DNA from: Pyrus communis | Lineage: Eukaryota; Streptophyta; Magnoliopsida; Rosales; Rosaceae | DNA: 64,000 bases | NCBI RefSeq assembly: GCF_963583255.1 | Contig: NC_084805.1 | Span: 1,876,560-1,940,559 of the forward strand | Reading direction: 5' to 3' | Shown here: piece after piece, positions 36,893 to 46,640 of the stretch | Layout: the number at the start of each line of letters is the position of its first letter | Position numbering within the stretch: position 1 is the first letter of the stretch | Notes under the pieces: model-generated | What the model was told of the DNA's origin: nothing | Databases searched by the model: none | The model's input: only the letters and a program-made list of their open reading frames with translations | Translations under genes and position numbers: made by a program

Positions 36893-38094
36893 GGTAAATT
36901 ATAAAAAACTACCTTAACTCAACCACAGTTTTATACCCCATCTTTAAAACATTTCAATGTCATACCTTATTTTCGAATTTGTTGCAATGTCATACCTTCT
37001 GTCAGTTTGTCTGTCAATTCTTCTATTAAATGCTGACGTGGCTTGAGGCGAGGCCTACTTTTTATTAAAAAAATTAAAATACAATTATTTAAATATTTTG
37101 ATAAATATAATGTGGGATCCATCCACCTTCTTCCTATCCCACCCATCTCCCCCCACCCTTCCTCCCTTCACTCCAAAACCAGAACCCCCTTCTTCCCCAC
37201 CCCCAACCTTCCTTCACCACCAAAACTAGAGCCCCCATCACCCACCCCCTTCTCCCAAAAATCCCCTTTCCCCAAAGATCCCCTCCCTTCTTCTTCATCT
37301 TCTTCTTCTAAGCAACCTGACCCAAAAATCCCCCATCATCCCTTCCGCCATCCCCCATCACTCGCCTACTTCTTTATCTCCAAATATGGGGATGGAGACC
37401 GAGAGCCTGAGACAGAGCGGACTTGAGAAACGAGAGCTCCTCCTCGATCATGTGTCGATGTTGAAAATAAAGACCGGAGCTGAGGTGGGTTTTTTGATGG
37501 ATGAGTCGTACTCGGTGGTGATGTATTGGGGGAAGAGCTCGGCGGGGAGGTTCTCGTCTGAGATGGAGGTGTAGTGGGGAGGGAAGTGGTTGCGGGTGAA
37601 GCAGAAAGAGCAAATCCAGATCTTGGTGGCGTAATTGACGGTGGAGAAGGGGTTGAGGACGAAGCGGCAGGTGCGGCAGCGGAGGGGGGCGCGTAGGGGG
37701 AGGACGGGCATGGAGGGGAATGGCTTGATCAGAGTGTAGATGGTTGGGTGGAGAAGACGATCGAGTGGGGAGGATGAGGGCGAGGGAGAGTCACGGTGGG
37801 GTTTTGGTTTTGGAGTGAAGGGAGGAAGGGTGGGATAGGAAGAAGGTGGGTGGGTCCCACAAATTTTTTTTTTTAAATAAAAATATTTAAATAATTGTAT
37901 TTAAATTTTTTAATAGAAAGTGGGTCATACCTCAAGCCACATTAACATTTAACAGATGAATTGATAGACAAACTGACATAAGGTATGAAATTGCAACAAA
38001 TTCGAAGATAAGGTATGACATTAAAATGTTTTAAAGATGCGGGTATGAAACTGTGGTTGACACAATAGTTGAGATATATTTTTATAATTTACCC
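36893..38094. mobile_element. Pack-MULE (Mutator-like) with captured SEC23 fragment
   Basis: Long inverted termini of about 300 bases (36893-37190 and 37800-38094), beginning GGTAAATTATAAAAA and similar over most of their length by eye. A perfect 10-bp direct repeat, TATATTTGTT, flanks the element (36883-36892 and 38095-38104), which fits the 9-11-bp target duplication of Mutator elements. There is no transposase; the interior on the minus strand is a piece of a host SEC23 gene. It sits inside a hAT-like element. Confidence 0.82.
37385..37720 (-). pseudogene. SEC23 (COPII coat) gene fragment inside the Pack-MULE
   Basis: Minus-strand translation gives a SEC23 zinc-finger start, with cysteine pairs CRTC and CSFC in a normal context (APLRCRTC, KIWICSFC, RNHFPPHY), followed by NLPAELFPQY and FIFNIDT. 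A stop follows; a different frame then continues MIEEELSFLKSALSQALG, as in the SEC23 trunk domain. The break at about 37450 is consistent with a small deletion of 4 bases. Only about 110 residues of a protein that is normally near 760 are present. It is not a functional COPII subunit; a transcript could still exist. Confidence 0.85.
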
Positions 38095-38244
38095 TATATT
38101 TGTTAGAATCGTAAACCGGCATGAACCGAACTGGAAAGGACGTAAACCAAAGCGTATGATTTTAGTAATAAATTTAAGCGAAACTCTACTGAATCGGTTC
38201 TGATTTGAAAGTGAAACCAGACCGAACCGAACCGTGGCCACCCC

Positions 38245-38522
38245 TTTGATCTAACATAGTTCATTTACATATTTTGGATCAAATGGTTTAAACAGGAGTC
38301 CAACAACTCTGCCGAACCTTGAGATTATTTAGCAATTTTGGTTGCCATAGAATCTCAGCGTTTTGTACATCTTGCTTAGGTAGGTTGATCAATAGGATTT
38401 AACGTTTGTTGGATTATGGAAGTTCTACTAAATCCTGTATCATTTGCACTGGTAGTCTTACTTTAATCGAAATAGAAGGGGGCGAAAGAGTTATACGACG
38501 AGTTCTAGTAAAACCACAGCCT
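38245..38522. other. Intergenic, nothing recognised
   Basis: Short non-coding stretch between the nested transposons and the 90-bp duplication. Confidence 0.5.
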
Positions 38523-38701
38523 TGTACTCCGATTATATAGACTGGTAGATACACTGTAACAACACACTTAGCTACTTAAGGAATTAACTTCCCTGCTGAA
38601 CATTTCAGCAGATGTACTCCGATTATATAGACTGGTAGATACACTGTAACAACACACTTAGCTACTTAAGGAATTAACTTCCCTGCTGAACATTTCAGCA
38701 G
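38523..38701 (+). repeat. Recent tandem duplication, two copies of a 90-bp unit
   Basis: The segment beginning TGTACTCCGATTATATAGAC occurs at 38523 and again at 38613. The copies are identical over 89 bases, so the event is recent or an assembly artefact. The unit ends in CCTGCTGAACATTTCAGCAG, the end of the adjacent fold-back element. Confidence 0.93.
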
Positions 38702-38826
38702 GAATTCCTGCTTACATCAATTTCCGGATGGACACATGTCCAAGTTTTGATTAAAAAAATCAAAACTTGGACACGTGTCCATTCGGAATTGGGTGTAAGC
38801 ATGACCTCCTGCTGAAATTTCAGCAG
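38682..38826. mobile_element. Fold-back MITE-like hairpin
   Basis: Arms 38708-38752 and 38759-38807 pair almost completely (for example ACATGTCCAAGTTTTGATT against AATCAAAACTTGGACACGTG) around a short A-rich loop. Outer ends CTGCTGAACATTTCAGCAG and CTGCTGAAATTTCAGCAG are themselves palindromic. No clear target duplication because the left end is involved in the 90-bp duplication. Confidence 0.7.
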
Positions 38827-39030
38827 CAAACTTCTTGACACCATCGATGAAAACTATAATCTTCCATTTGTCAACGTTGTGGATTAAGTTTACCCCAAAC
38901 CACTTGTCGTAGAGATGCGTAACTACTACTTTGTATTTCTAGTATTTGATATCTCCCCCACCCATCCTCTTAATAATAACAAGATGCGTTATGATTTTCC
39001 AGTATTTATATTTCCCCCACCCATCCCCTT

Positions 39031-39122
39031 AATAATAATAATAATAGTAATAATAATAATAATGTTTTAATAAACATAGACCATGTGTGCCAAATCCATC
39101 TTCCTCTGCTTGATGATCTCAC

Positions 39123-39153
<31 letters not shown>
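39031..39153 (+). repeat. AAT microsatellites in a locally duplicated segment
   Basis: (AAT)n tracts lie at 39031-39063 and 39124-39153. The neighbouring phrases TTCCTCTGCTTGATGATCTC and TTTAATAAACATAGA each occur twice, so the segment has been duplicated locally. The sequence TTTCCCCCACCCATCC also repeats at 38950 and 39010. Confidence 0.85.
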
Positions 39154-39210
39154 TTTTTAATAAACATAGAGAAGTCCGTCTTCCTCTGCTTGATGATCTC
39201 ACTACTCATT

Positions 39211-39690
39211 ATTCAATAAGGGGAGTTGACTTCTATTTATGGAAAATATACAAAATAATACAATATGATTTGATCAATAGCGTAGATGGTGCTTATAATC
39301 ATGTCTGTACACACTAGTGTGACTTCGAAGAAATGCAGGAAGGAGGAATTTATAAAGATAAGGTTTACTTGCTGTTCGCTGCAAAAAAGGGCATTCAAAG
39401 GACAATTTTCCCAAGTTTTTCACCGCCGTTTTTACCGTTTGCTACAAAAAACAAATACTCCCCCCTTGCGAGCTCCTTCGTCAATTCCCATCACGAACTC
39501 TGAGTCCCTCTGAAAAAGTGATTAACTGAAATTTGAATTTTTTAGACCTTGTGTTTGGTTGTATCTAACGAGCCCTAATTCCAAACTTATGGTTTAGATA
39601 TATAGAAAAGATATCTCGGGTACTTCATTGCTATCCATTATGCTCCCCACTTTCAGGCAAAGCAAAGCAAAAAATTCTAATTGAGTTGAG
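39211..39690. other. Intergenic before the lectin array
   Basis: No recognised gene. Similarity to the other lectin units starts at about 39690. Confidence 0.5.
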
Positions 39691-40045
39691 TTTTGATCAT
39701 GCAGAGTAGTTAGACATCTGAATTACCAATCTTTATTATTATTGCAACAAACAAACGGATTACACTAAAAGCTAGTGAATCATACACTTGTAGATGACTT
39801 ATCCAAACACAAAGATAAGACATGAGTTTATTATTATTGCTATAAACACACAGATTATAGCGAATTTCAAAACCAAAAAATAACGAAAAAAGTAGTGATG
39901 AAAACCAATGCCACTTTCGCAGAGAACACGATTGCATTCGCACATGCAACAAGCCTTTTAAACCCATAGGTGACCCAAATAGGACGAGTGAAGTCTCGTG
40001 AGGGTTTCCAGAGACGTTACCCACAAACATCATGCATAGTGATCA

Positions 40046-40543
40046 TCAACATTTGACTTGGGAGACTGAGTAGATATCCACCCCTCCAGCATCAGGTGTT
40101 TTTTGGTTGAGGCGTAATTCGAATCTGTTTTCAATGAATGGCCTGGTTAAGAGGTCGCTTTGCAAGTGACGTAATCGGCAGTGCGTGATTAGGTTGTTGC
40201 CGTCAGGTGGTCCGACAGGCTCGACCTTGAACAATGTGCAAGCCCAATTGTCTTTGGTTTCGTTTCGGTCAGCAGCTGCGGCCAGGACCAATAGCCTGTT
40301 TTGGTCCACCCTTCTCAAGTAATTGCCGTTGTAGGAACATTTGATATGCACGTAATTCTTGTCGGCGTAGTCCTCATTGTTTGGCTTCTCGGTGGTGAAC
40401 TTTATGAACCTGCTGTTTTCATTGTCCTCGGAAAACTGGACAATCTCATTAAGGTCGCTTTCTGCATCAAGTTGATAGCGCAAATACTTGTTGTTGGTAT
40501 CTGCTTTCAGCAGAAAGGGGCTTGGTAGTACTGGTGGAGCCAT
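40046..40543 (-). CDS. Amaranthin-like lectin (agglutinin domain), copy 1, inverted
   Basis: Intronless, 165 residues, no signal peptide, so probably nucleo-cytoplasmic like other amaranthin-type lectins. The whole chain is one agglutinin (PF07468-type) beta-trefoil domain: LLKADTNNKYLRYQ at the start, VHIKCSYNGNYLRR near the middle, then WACTLFKVEPV, RLRHLQ and a TPDAGGVDIYSV end. The family binds GalNAc/T-antigen glycans and many plant members are stress-inducible; sugar specificity here is unknown. It differs from copy 2 at six residues and is the most diverged copy. The conserved TATA box lies 106 bases upstream. The gene lies head-to-head with copy 2. Confidence 0.85.
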   Translation of the reverse strand: MAPPVLPSPFLLKADTNNKYLRYQLDAESDLNEIVQFSEDNENSRFIKFTTEKPNNEDYADKNYVHIKCSYNGNYLRRVDQNRLLVLAAAADRNETKDNWACTLFKVEPVGPPDGNNLITHCRLRHLQSDLLTRPFIENRFELRLNQKTPDAGGVDIYSVSQVKC

Positions 40544-40648
40544 GTTGTATAGTGTAGTTGGGATTGGGATGATCTCTCTTTTTTTCTTCTCTCTTGATGG
40601 TTTAATTTGCTTTCTGTGAATGTGTTGCTCCGTTCAAACCTGCAATTC

Positions 40649-40656
40649 TATTTATA
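40649..40656 (-). promoter_or_regulatory. TATA box of lectin copy 1
   Basis: TATAAATA on the minus strand, 106 bases before the ATG, at the same position as in the other three copies and within a conserved leader. Confidence 0.75.
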
Positions 40657-42172
40657 AGAAATTAAGCACATGCTAGCTCAAGTTATGGTCTTTAATTAAT
40701 ATAAATTTCTTCAATCAGTTTCCCATCTCTTTCATTGATATGAACATGGCTGATCTCATTGGTGTGACGCAAGATTTGTTAAAATAGCTGATCGGATTGA
40801 TTTATTTGTACAACTCTTCTGCCAATTCTGAAACTTGTACATATAATTCCTATTATAAAATAAATAAACAAAATCCAAAACTCATATAAAATAAATAGAG
40901 ACATTTTATAGCATATATATAAAATAAGACTTTCTAACTTATTCAAGATTATAGTCACAAGATCGAATATACATTGATGGGTGCGCATTTTCCTTCATCA
41001 TCTTTTCTGTGCTATTAATTTGTGCGATTGTCAACTTTCATAAATTACAATGGCTACAGGTAAAATGTCACTCTAGTTATGATAAATAGTAAAAGCATAT
41101 GGCAAAATCTGTGCGGTCATTTTTGATCAAGCAAATTGTTGTAGGTCCAATGATGGGGCATATGACAAAAACTTATTTCTTGTTTAAAACAAAGCATAAA
41201 TTTTCAATTTTGTTATAACATTTCAGAATATCAAAGGTTAACTCAATGGTTGTAAGCACCAAAGAGAAAAATGGTTAAGTGAATGTTATTACAATTAAAT
41301 AAAACTGCTTGCATAGTATTTTACGAATAAGAAATTTTATAGAATATAGAATAAGTATTTTTTTAATAAAAAAATTTGGGATGGTATATTACACTAAAAT
41401 ATTTGTTGTAGACTTTAGATATGATCATAGAAAAAGACTTTGTAAAATGTCAAAAAAATTTATACCATGTGGAAAGACTAATTGCCAGATAATTAAAAGT
41501 TTTGCAACATGTAACCGACTTGGTTTCATAAGACCTATGTACATCTAGATGACTTGGTTGTTATTATTAATGTAAGACTTTCAGTTGATATTTCTTGAGG
41601 GTGAAACACCATTTGAGAAATGTTTTGGGCCTCATTACAATTTTTTCCACTTATTTTTTATGTTTCAGCTTAAATATTCTACTATAAATACATTTGTGGC
41701 TTAACAACTGGTAAAACCACTTCCAAATGTATTTTAAAGATTTTCTTAATGTCACAGAAAATATTTTACGAAAATCAAAGATTTGCATTTCCACAAAAAA
41801 CGTGGGTTAACTCACGATTTTTTGTTGGTTTTGTAAATTCTTATAAATATCTTCATTAAATCTATTTGTTTTCACAAGGTACTTAAAATTAATGTAACTT
41901 TCTGTCGATATTCTTGAGTATAGACCCTTGTTAAGGCAAAGATTTGGGCCTCACTACAATTTTTTTTTCATTTATGTCTTAGGTTTCGGCTTTCACAAAG
42001 CACATGGCTGTAGATGTGAAGTTTTGATTAAAAATATTTGTAACATGACAGCATATGGCTATAGGCATGGAGTATTTGTTAACAATTAAAAGTTTTGTAA
42101 CAAATAATTGACTTGGTTTTATAAGACCTACATCTAGACGACTTGGTTTTTAAAACAAATATAAGACGTTTT
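40657..42172 (-). repeat. Upstream flank of lectin copy 1: inverted copy of the array repeats
   Basis: Read on the minus strand, this carries the same promoter-proximal sequence and repeat words as the upstream DNA of copies 2-4, such as ATTTAAGCTGAAAC/AAGCCGAAACC near 41670 and AAGTCAATTATTTGTTACAA near 42100. The inverted relation ends near 42172, where plus-oriented LINE-derived sequence begins. It is shorter than in the other units. Confidence 0.75.
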
Positions 42173-42700
42173 AAGTGGAAACTATTAAAGGTGATTTGGG
42201 TGAGTTACTTAATGATAAAATTGCTTTGGCTATTCTTGTACTTGAAAAGGTATTCTTGAAGGGACTTAAAAACTTTTGCATGAGGGGCTGCTATGGTGAA
42301 TTGGAAACGATAAATTTTTTGACGGACAAATGAAATAAAATATGGTATTTTGCTTCATCATGCTGCTTGCCCACTCTTTGACGATATGGTTAAGGCTACT
42401 GTAGCTAATTATTGTTACCACAATGGTTTGGATCCACTATTACTTGTTTTACTAAAGGTGGTGGTTGAACAAATTCTTAGCATTCCTATTGGTTTTGATG
42501 CTTTGGCTGCTAAGTGTATTTGGACTAGAATAAATGATGGTAATTTTTCTGTTAAATCTGCTTATATGTTGGCTATTAATTCTAGTGGTTTTCCTAATTG
42601 GCGATGGAATCTCATTTGGAAACTTCATATTCCTCCAAAGTTAAGACTTTCTTATAGCTGCTCTCTCTTGATAAGATTCTCACTAATGAACAGAAGCTAA
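42173..42700 (+). pseudogene. LINE reverse-transcriptase C-terminal relic (zf-RVT), unit 1
   Basis: Plus-strand translation gives zf-RVT-like pieces: LAAKCIWTRINDGNFSVKSA and FPNWRWNLIWKLHIPPKLR, preceded by degenerate sequence. The W...G.FSVKSAY...W..IWKL..PPK pattern is typical of the zinc-binding region after plant LINE reverse transcriptases. Frame breaks make it non-functional. The same relic recurs in each lectin unit. Confidence 0.72.
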
Positions 42701-44120
42701 GGTCTTACATTAATTTTAGAAATATAGTGGTGAGGCAATGGTGAAAACTAATTGATTTAATGATGATTTTTGTACAAAATTTCAAAACTGACTAAAAACA
42801 GTGAGCATCTACGTTTTTGTGAGAAATGCAAATATTTAATCTTCCCAAAATATTCTTCGTTAGCATTAAGAGAATATTCATAAAGCATTTGGAAAGGTTT
42901 CTATCAATTATTGAGCCACAAATTTAGTTTGAATGGTATATTTAAAACCTAAAATTAAATGAAAAAAATTAATTGCAGAGAGCCCCAAATATTTGCCTTA
43001 GCGAGGGTCTATACTCAAGAATATCGACGGAAAACTATACATTAATTTTAAGTACCTCACGATAAGGCGAATGTGAAAACAAATGGATTTAATGATGATT
43101 TTCATACGAATTTGCAAAATCAATGAAAAACCGTGAGTTTAACACCCTCATTTTTTGTGAAAAATACAAATGTTTCATTTTCATAAAATAGTTTCCATGA
43201 CATTAAGAAACTATTTACAAAACGTTTGGAAATGGTTTTACTAATTACTGAGCCACTGATGTACTTATATTAGTATATTTAAGCCGAAACCTAAAAAATA
43301 AGTGAAAAAAAATTGTAATGAGGTCCAAGACGTTTCTCAAACAATGTTTCACCCTCAAAAAACATCAACAGAAAATCTTATATTTGTTTTAAAAACCAAG
43401 TCAACTATATGTAGGTCTAATAAAACCAAGTCAATTACTTGTTACAAAACTTTTAATTGTTAACAAAGACACCACGCCTACAACCATGTGCTTTGTGAAA
43501 GCCAAAATCTAAAACATAAATGAAAAATATTGTAGTGAGGCCCAAATCTTTGCCTTAACAAGGGTCTATACCCGGGCATATCAATGGAAAGTTATACATT
43601 AATTTTATGTACCTCACGGTAAGGTGAATGTGAAAACAAATGGACTTAAGGAAGATTTTTATAAAAATTTACAAAACCGACAAAGAACTATGAGTTAGCT
43701 TGCATTTTTTTTGTGAAAAACAAATGCAAATCTTTCAGTTTCGTAAAATATTTTTTCATGACCTTAAGAAAATCATTATAATACATATGGAAGTGGTTTT
43801 ACCAGTTATTAAGCTAAATGTATTTATAGTAGAATATTTAAGTCGAAACCTGAAAAATAAGTTAAAAAGTTATAATGAGACCCAAAACGGTTCTCAAAAG
43901 GTGTTTCACCCTCAAGAAATATCAACATAAACTCTTACATCAGTCTTTAACAACTAAGTCATCTAAATGTAGGTCTTATGAAACCAAGTGATCATTTGCG
44001 TGTTGCAAAACATTTAATTACCTGGCGACTACAAAAACTTTCCACATGGTATAAGTCTTTTTCTATGATCATATCCAAAGTCTACCACTAATATTTTAGT
44101 GTAATATAACATCCCAAATT
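42701..44120 (+). repeat. Array of about 300-550-bp repeats upstream of lectin copy 2
   Basis: Three or more head-to-tail copies marked by TACATTAATTTTA-TACCTCAC (near 42705, 43040, 43595), GTGAAAACAAATGGA, and AATATTTAAG(C/T)CGAAACC (near 43270, 43840). Copies are diverged and partly truncated. No coding capacity. Same family as 12837-14010. Confidence 0.78.
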
Positions 44121-44842
44121 TTTTATTAAAAAAATACTTATTCTATATTCTATAGAATTTCTTATTCGTAAAATAGTATGCAAGCAGTTTTATTTAATTC
44201 TAGTAACATTCATTTAACCATTTTTCTCTTTGGTGCTTACAACCATTGAGTTATAACCTTTGATGGTTCTGAAATGTGATAACAAAATTGAAAATTTATG
44301 CATCGTTTTAAAAAAAATAGAAGTTTTTGTCATATGCCCCATCATAATAGAAACTCACATGCTACAAAACAAAATTTCATAGCGACTCTACATCGACAAA
44401 TATATATTTATTTGATGAAAATGCTTTTACTATTTATCATAACCACAGTGACATTTTACCTATAGCCATTGTACTTTATGAAAATTGACAGTAGCTCAAA
44501 TTAAGAAAAGATGTTCGTGGAAAATGCACACCCATCAATGTATTCGATCTTGTAACTATAATCTTGTACAAATTAGAAAGTCTTATTTTATGTGCTATAA
44601 AAATTCTTTATTTATTGCCTATGAGTTTTGAATTTTATATATTATTTTATAATGGGAATCACATGTTTCAGAATTGGCAGAAGAGTCATACAAAGAAATC
44701 AATCCGATCAGCTATTTTAACAAATCTTTCGTCACACCAATGAGATCAGCCATGTTCATATCAATGAAAGAGACGGGAAACTGAGTGAGGAAATTAATAT
44801 TAATTAAAGGCCATAACTTGAGCTAGCTTGTGCTTAATTTCT

Positions 44843-44850
44843 TATAAATA
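44843..44850 (+). promoter_or_regulatory. TATA box of lectin copy 2
   Basis: TATAAATA, 105 bases before the ATG, in a block that is nearly identical in all copies from about 44700 to the start codon. Confidence 0.75.
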
Positions 44851-44954
44851 GGATAGCAGGTTTGAACTGAGCAACACATTCACAACAAGCAAATTAAATC
44901 ATCAAGAGAGAAGAAAAAAGAGAGATCATCCCAATCCCAACGACACTATACATC

Positions 44955-45452
44955 ATGGCTCCACCTGTACTACCAAGCCCCTTTCTTCTGAAAGCAGATA
45001 TCAACAACAAATACTTGCGCTATCAACTTGATGCAGAAAGCGACCTCAATGAGATTGTCCAGTTTTCTGAGGACAATGAAAACAGCCGGTTCATAAAGTT
45101 CACCACCGAGAAGCCAAACAATGAGGACTACGCTGACAAGAATTACGTGCATATCAAATGCTCCTATAACGGCAACTACTTGAGAAGGGTGGACCAAAAC
45201 AGGCTATTGGTCCTGGCCGCGGCTACTGACCGAAATGAAACCAAAGACAATTGGGCTTGCACATTGTTCAAAATCGAGCCTGTCGGGCCACCTGACAACA
45301 ACAACCTAATCACGCGCTGCCGATTACGCCACTTGCAAAGTGACCTCTTAACCAGGCCATTCATTGAAAACAGATTTGAATTACGCCTCAGCCAAAAAAC
45401 ACCTGACGCTGGAGGGGTGGATATCTACTCCGTCTCCCAAGTTAAATGTTGA
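44955..45452 (+). CDS. Amaranthin-like lectin (agglutinin domain), copy 2
   Basis: Intronless, 165 residues, one agglutinin domain with the same landmark motifs as copy 1. Compared with copy 3 it differs at three residues and with copy 4 at four. The start context CATCATGGCTCCACC is shared by copies 2-4. The 3' flank is conserved for about 370 bases and has two AATAATAAA-type polyadenylation signals near 45660 and 45760. The strong similarity outside the coding region shows that the whole segment was duplicated, not just the gene. Confidence 0.87.
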   Translation: MAPPVLPSPFLLKADINNKYLRYQLDAESDLNEIVQFSEDNENSRFIKFTTEKPNNEDYADKNYVHIKCSYNGNYLRRVDQNRLLVLAAATDRNETKDNWACTLFKIEPVGPPDNNNLITRCRLRHLQSDLLTRPFIENRFELRLSQKTPDAGGVDIYSVSQVKC

Positions 45453-45824
45453 TGATCACTATCCATGATGTTTGTGGGTAACGTCTCTGGAAACCCTCAC
45501 GAGACTTCACTCGTCCCATTTGGGTCACCTATGGGTTTAAAAGGCTTGTTGCATGCGCTAATGCAATCGTGCTCCCTGCGAAAGTGGCATTGATTTTCAT
45601 CACTACTTTTTTCCTTGTTTTTGGTTTTTGAATTTCCTGTAATCCATGTGTTTATAGAAATAATAATAAACTCATGTCTTATCTTTGCGTTTGGATAAGT
45701 TGTTTGCAAGTGTATGATTCACTAGCTTTTAGTGTAATCCGTGTGTTTGGTGCAATAATAATAAAGATTGATAATTCAGATATCTAACTACTTTGCATGT
45801 TCAAAACTCAAGTCAAAGAAAGTC

Positions 45825-46640
45825 CTTGCAAGATTGGATGGTATGCAGTTTACGGCATGCAGACAAGGAAATTACCGGTTAGCATTAGTGATCAACTTGA
45901 CAGGTTAAATAAGAATTTCGTTTATTGCTCCACTCAATCTAAAAATGAAATTACTTGGTTAAATGGACCCAAGTTTGTCTTCTGAAGTCTCTTGGTGCGG
46001 TTGGCTTGAAAAACATTAGAGTTTTGTATTTGGCTCTTCTTGTTAAGAACTTTTGGAGATTGATGCAGGGAGAAACTGGTCTTTGGGCAAAAGTTTTAAG
46101 TGCAAACTATTAAAGGTGATATGGGTGAGTTACTAAATGATAAAATTGCTTTAGGCTATTCTTGTACTTGAAAAGGTATTCTTGAAGGGACTAAAAGACT
46201 TTTGCATGAGGAGCTACTATGGCGACTTGGAAACGATAAATTTTTTGACGGACAAATGAACTAAATGTGGTATTTTGCTTCATCATGCTACTTGTCCGCT
46301 CTCCGACGTTATGCTTAAGACTACTGTAGCTAATTATTGTTACAACAATGGTTTGGATCCACTATTACTTGTTTTACTAAAGGTGGTGGTTGAACAAATG
46401 CTTAGCATTCCGATTGCTTTTGACGATTTGGCTGCTAAGTGTATATGGACAGGAATAATTGATGGTAATTTTTCTGTTAAATATGCTTATATGTTGGTCA
46501 TTAATTCTAGAGGTTTTCCTAATTGGCGATGGAATCTCAATTGGAAACTTCATATTCGTCCAAAGTTATGAGTTTCTTATGGTTGCTCTCTCGTGATAAG
46601 ATTCTCACTAATGAACAAAAGTTGAAAGTCTTACATTAAT
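45825..46640 (+). pseudogene. LINE reverse-transcriptase C-terminal relic, unit 2
   Basis: This is the longest version. It includes an RT-tail piece (VGLKNIRVLYLALLVKNFW then LMQGETGLWAKVLS), a WKGIL segment, and a zf-RVT piece ending FPNWRWNLNWKLHIRPKL. Frameshifts and stops separate the parts. It begins directly after the 3' flank of lectin copy 2. Confidence 0.75.

Larger units (their letters stand above)
36347..38244. mobile_element. hAT-like non-autonomous element, interrupted by a Pack-MULE
   Basis: The left end AGGGGTGGGTATAA and right end TGGCCACCCC form short inverted termini. The flanking 8-mers TTTGATTT (36339-36346) and TTTGATCT (38245-38252) differ at one base and look like an 8-bp hAT target duplication. 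Subterminal AACCGGTTCC/GAACCGAACC words face inward on both sides. The inner 1.2 kb is a separate MULE insertion; the element's own sequence is about 700 bases and non-coding. Confidence 0.6.

Noticed and set aside
37043..37426. Proline/serine-rich plus-strand frame
   Set aside because: It spans a MULE terminal repeat and CT/CCC-rich filler, with no family match.
37374..37711. Functional SEC23-like gene
   Set aside because: Only about 110 residues, with a stop and frame change, inside MULE inverted ends.
42701..44120. CRISPR-like regular repeats
   Set aside because: Repeats are hundreds of bases long, diverged, lack uniform spacers and lie in a plant nuclear genome.
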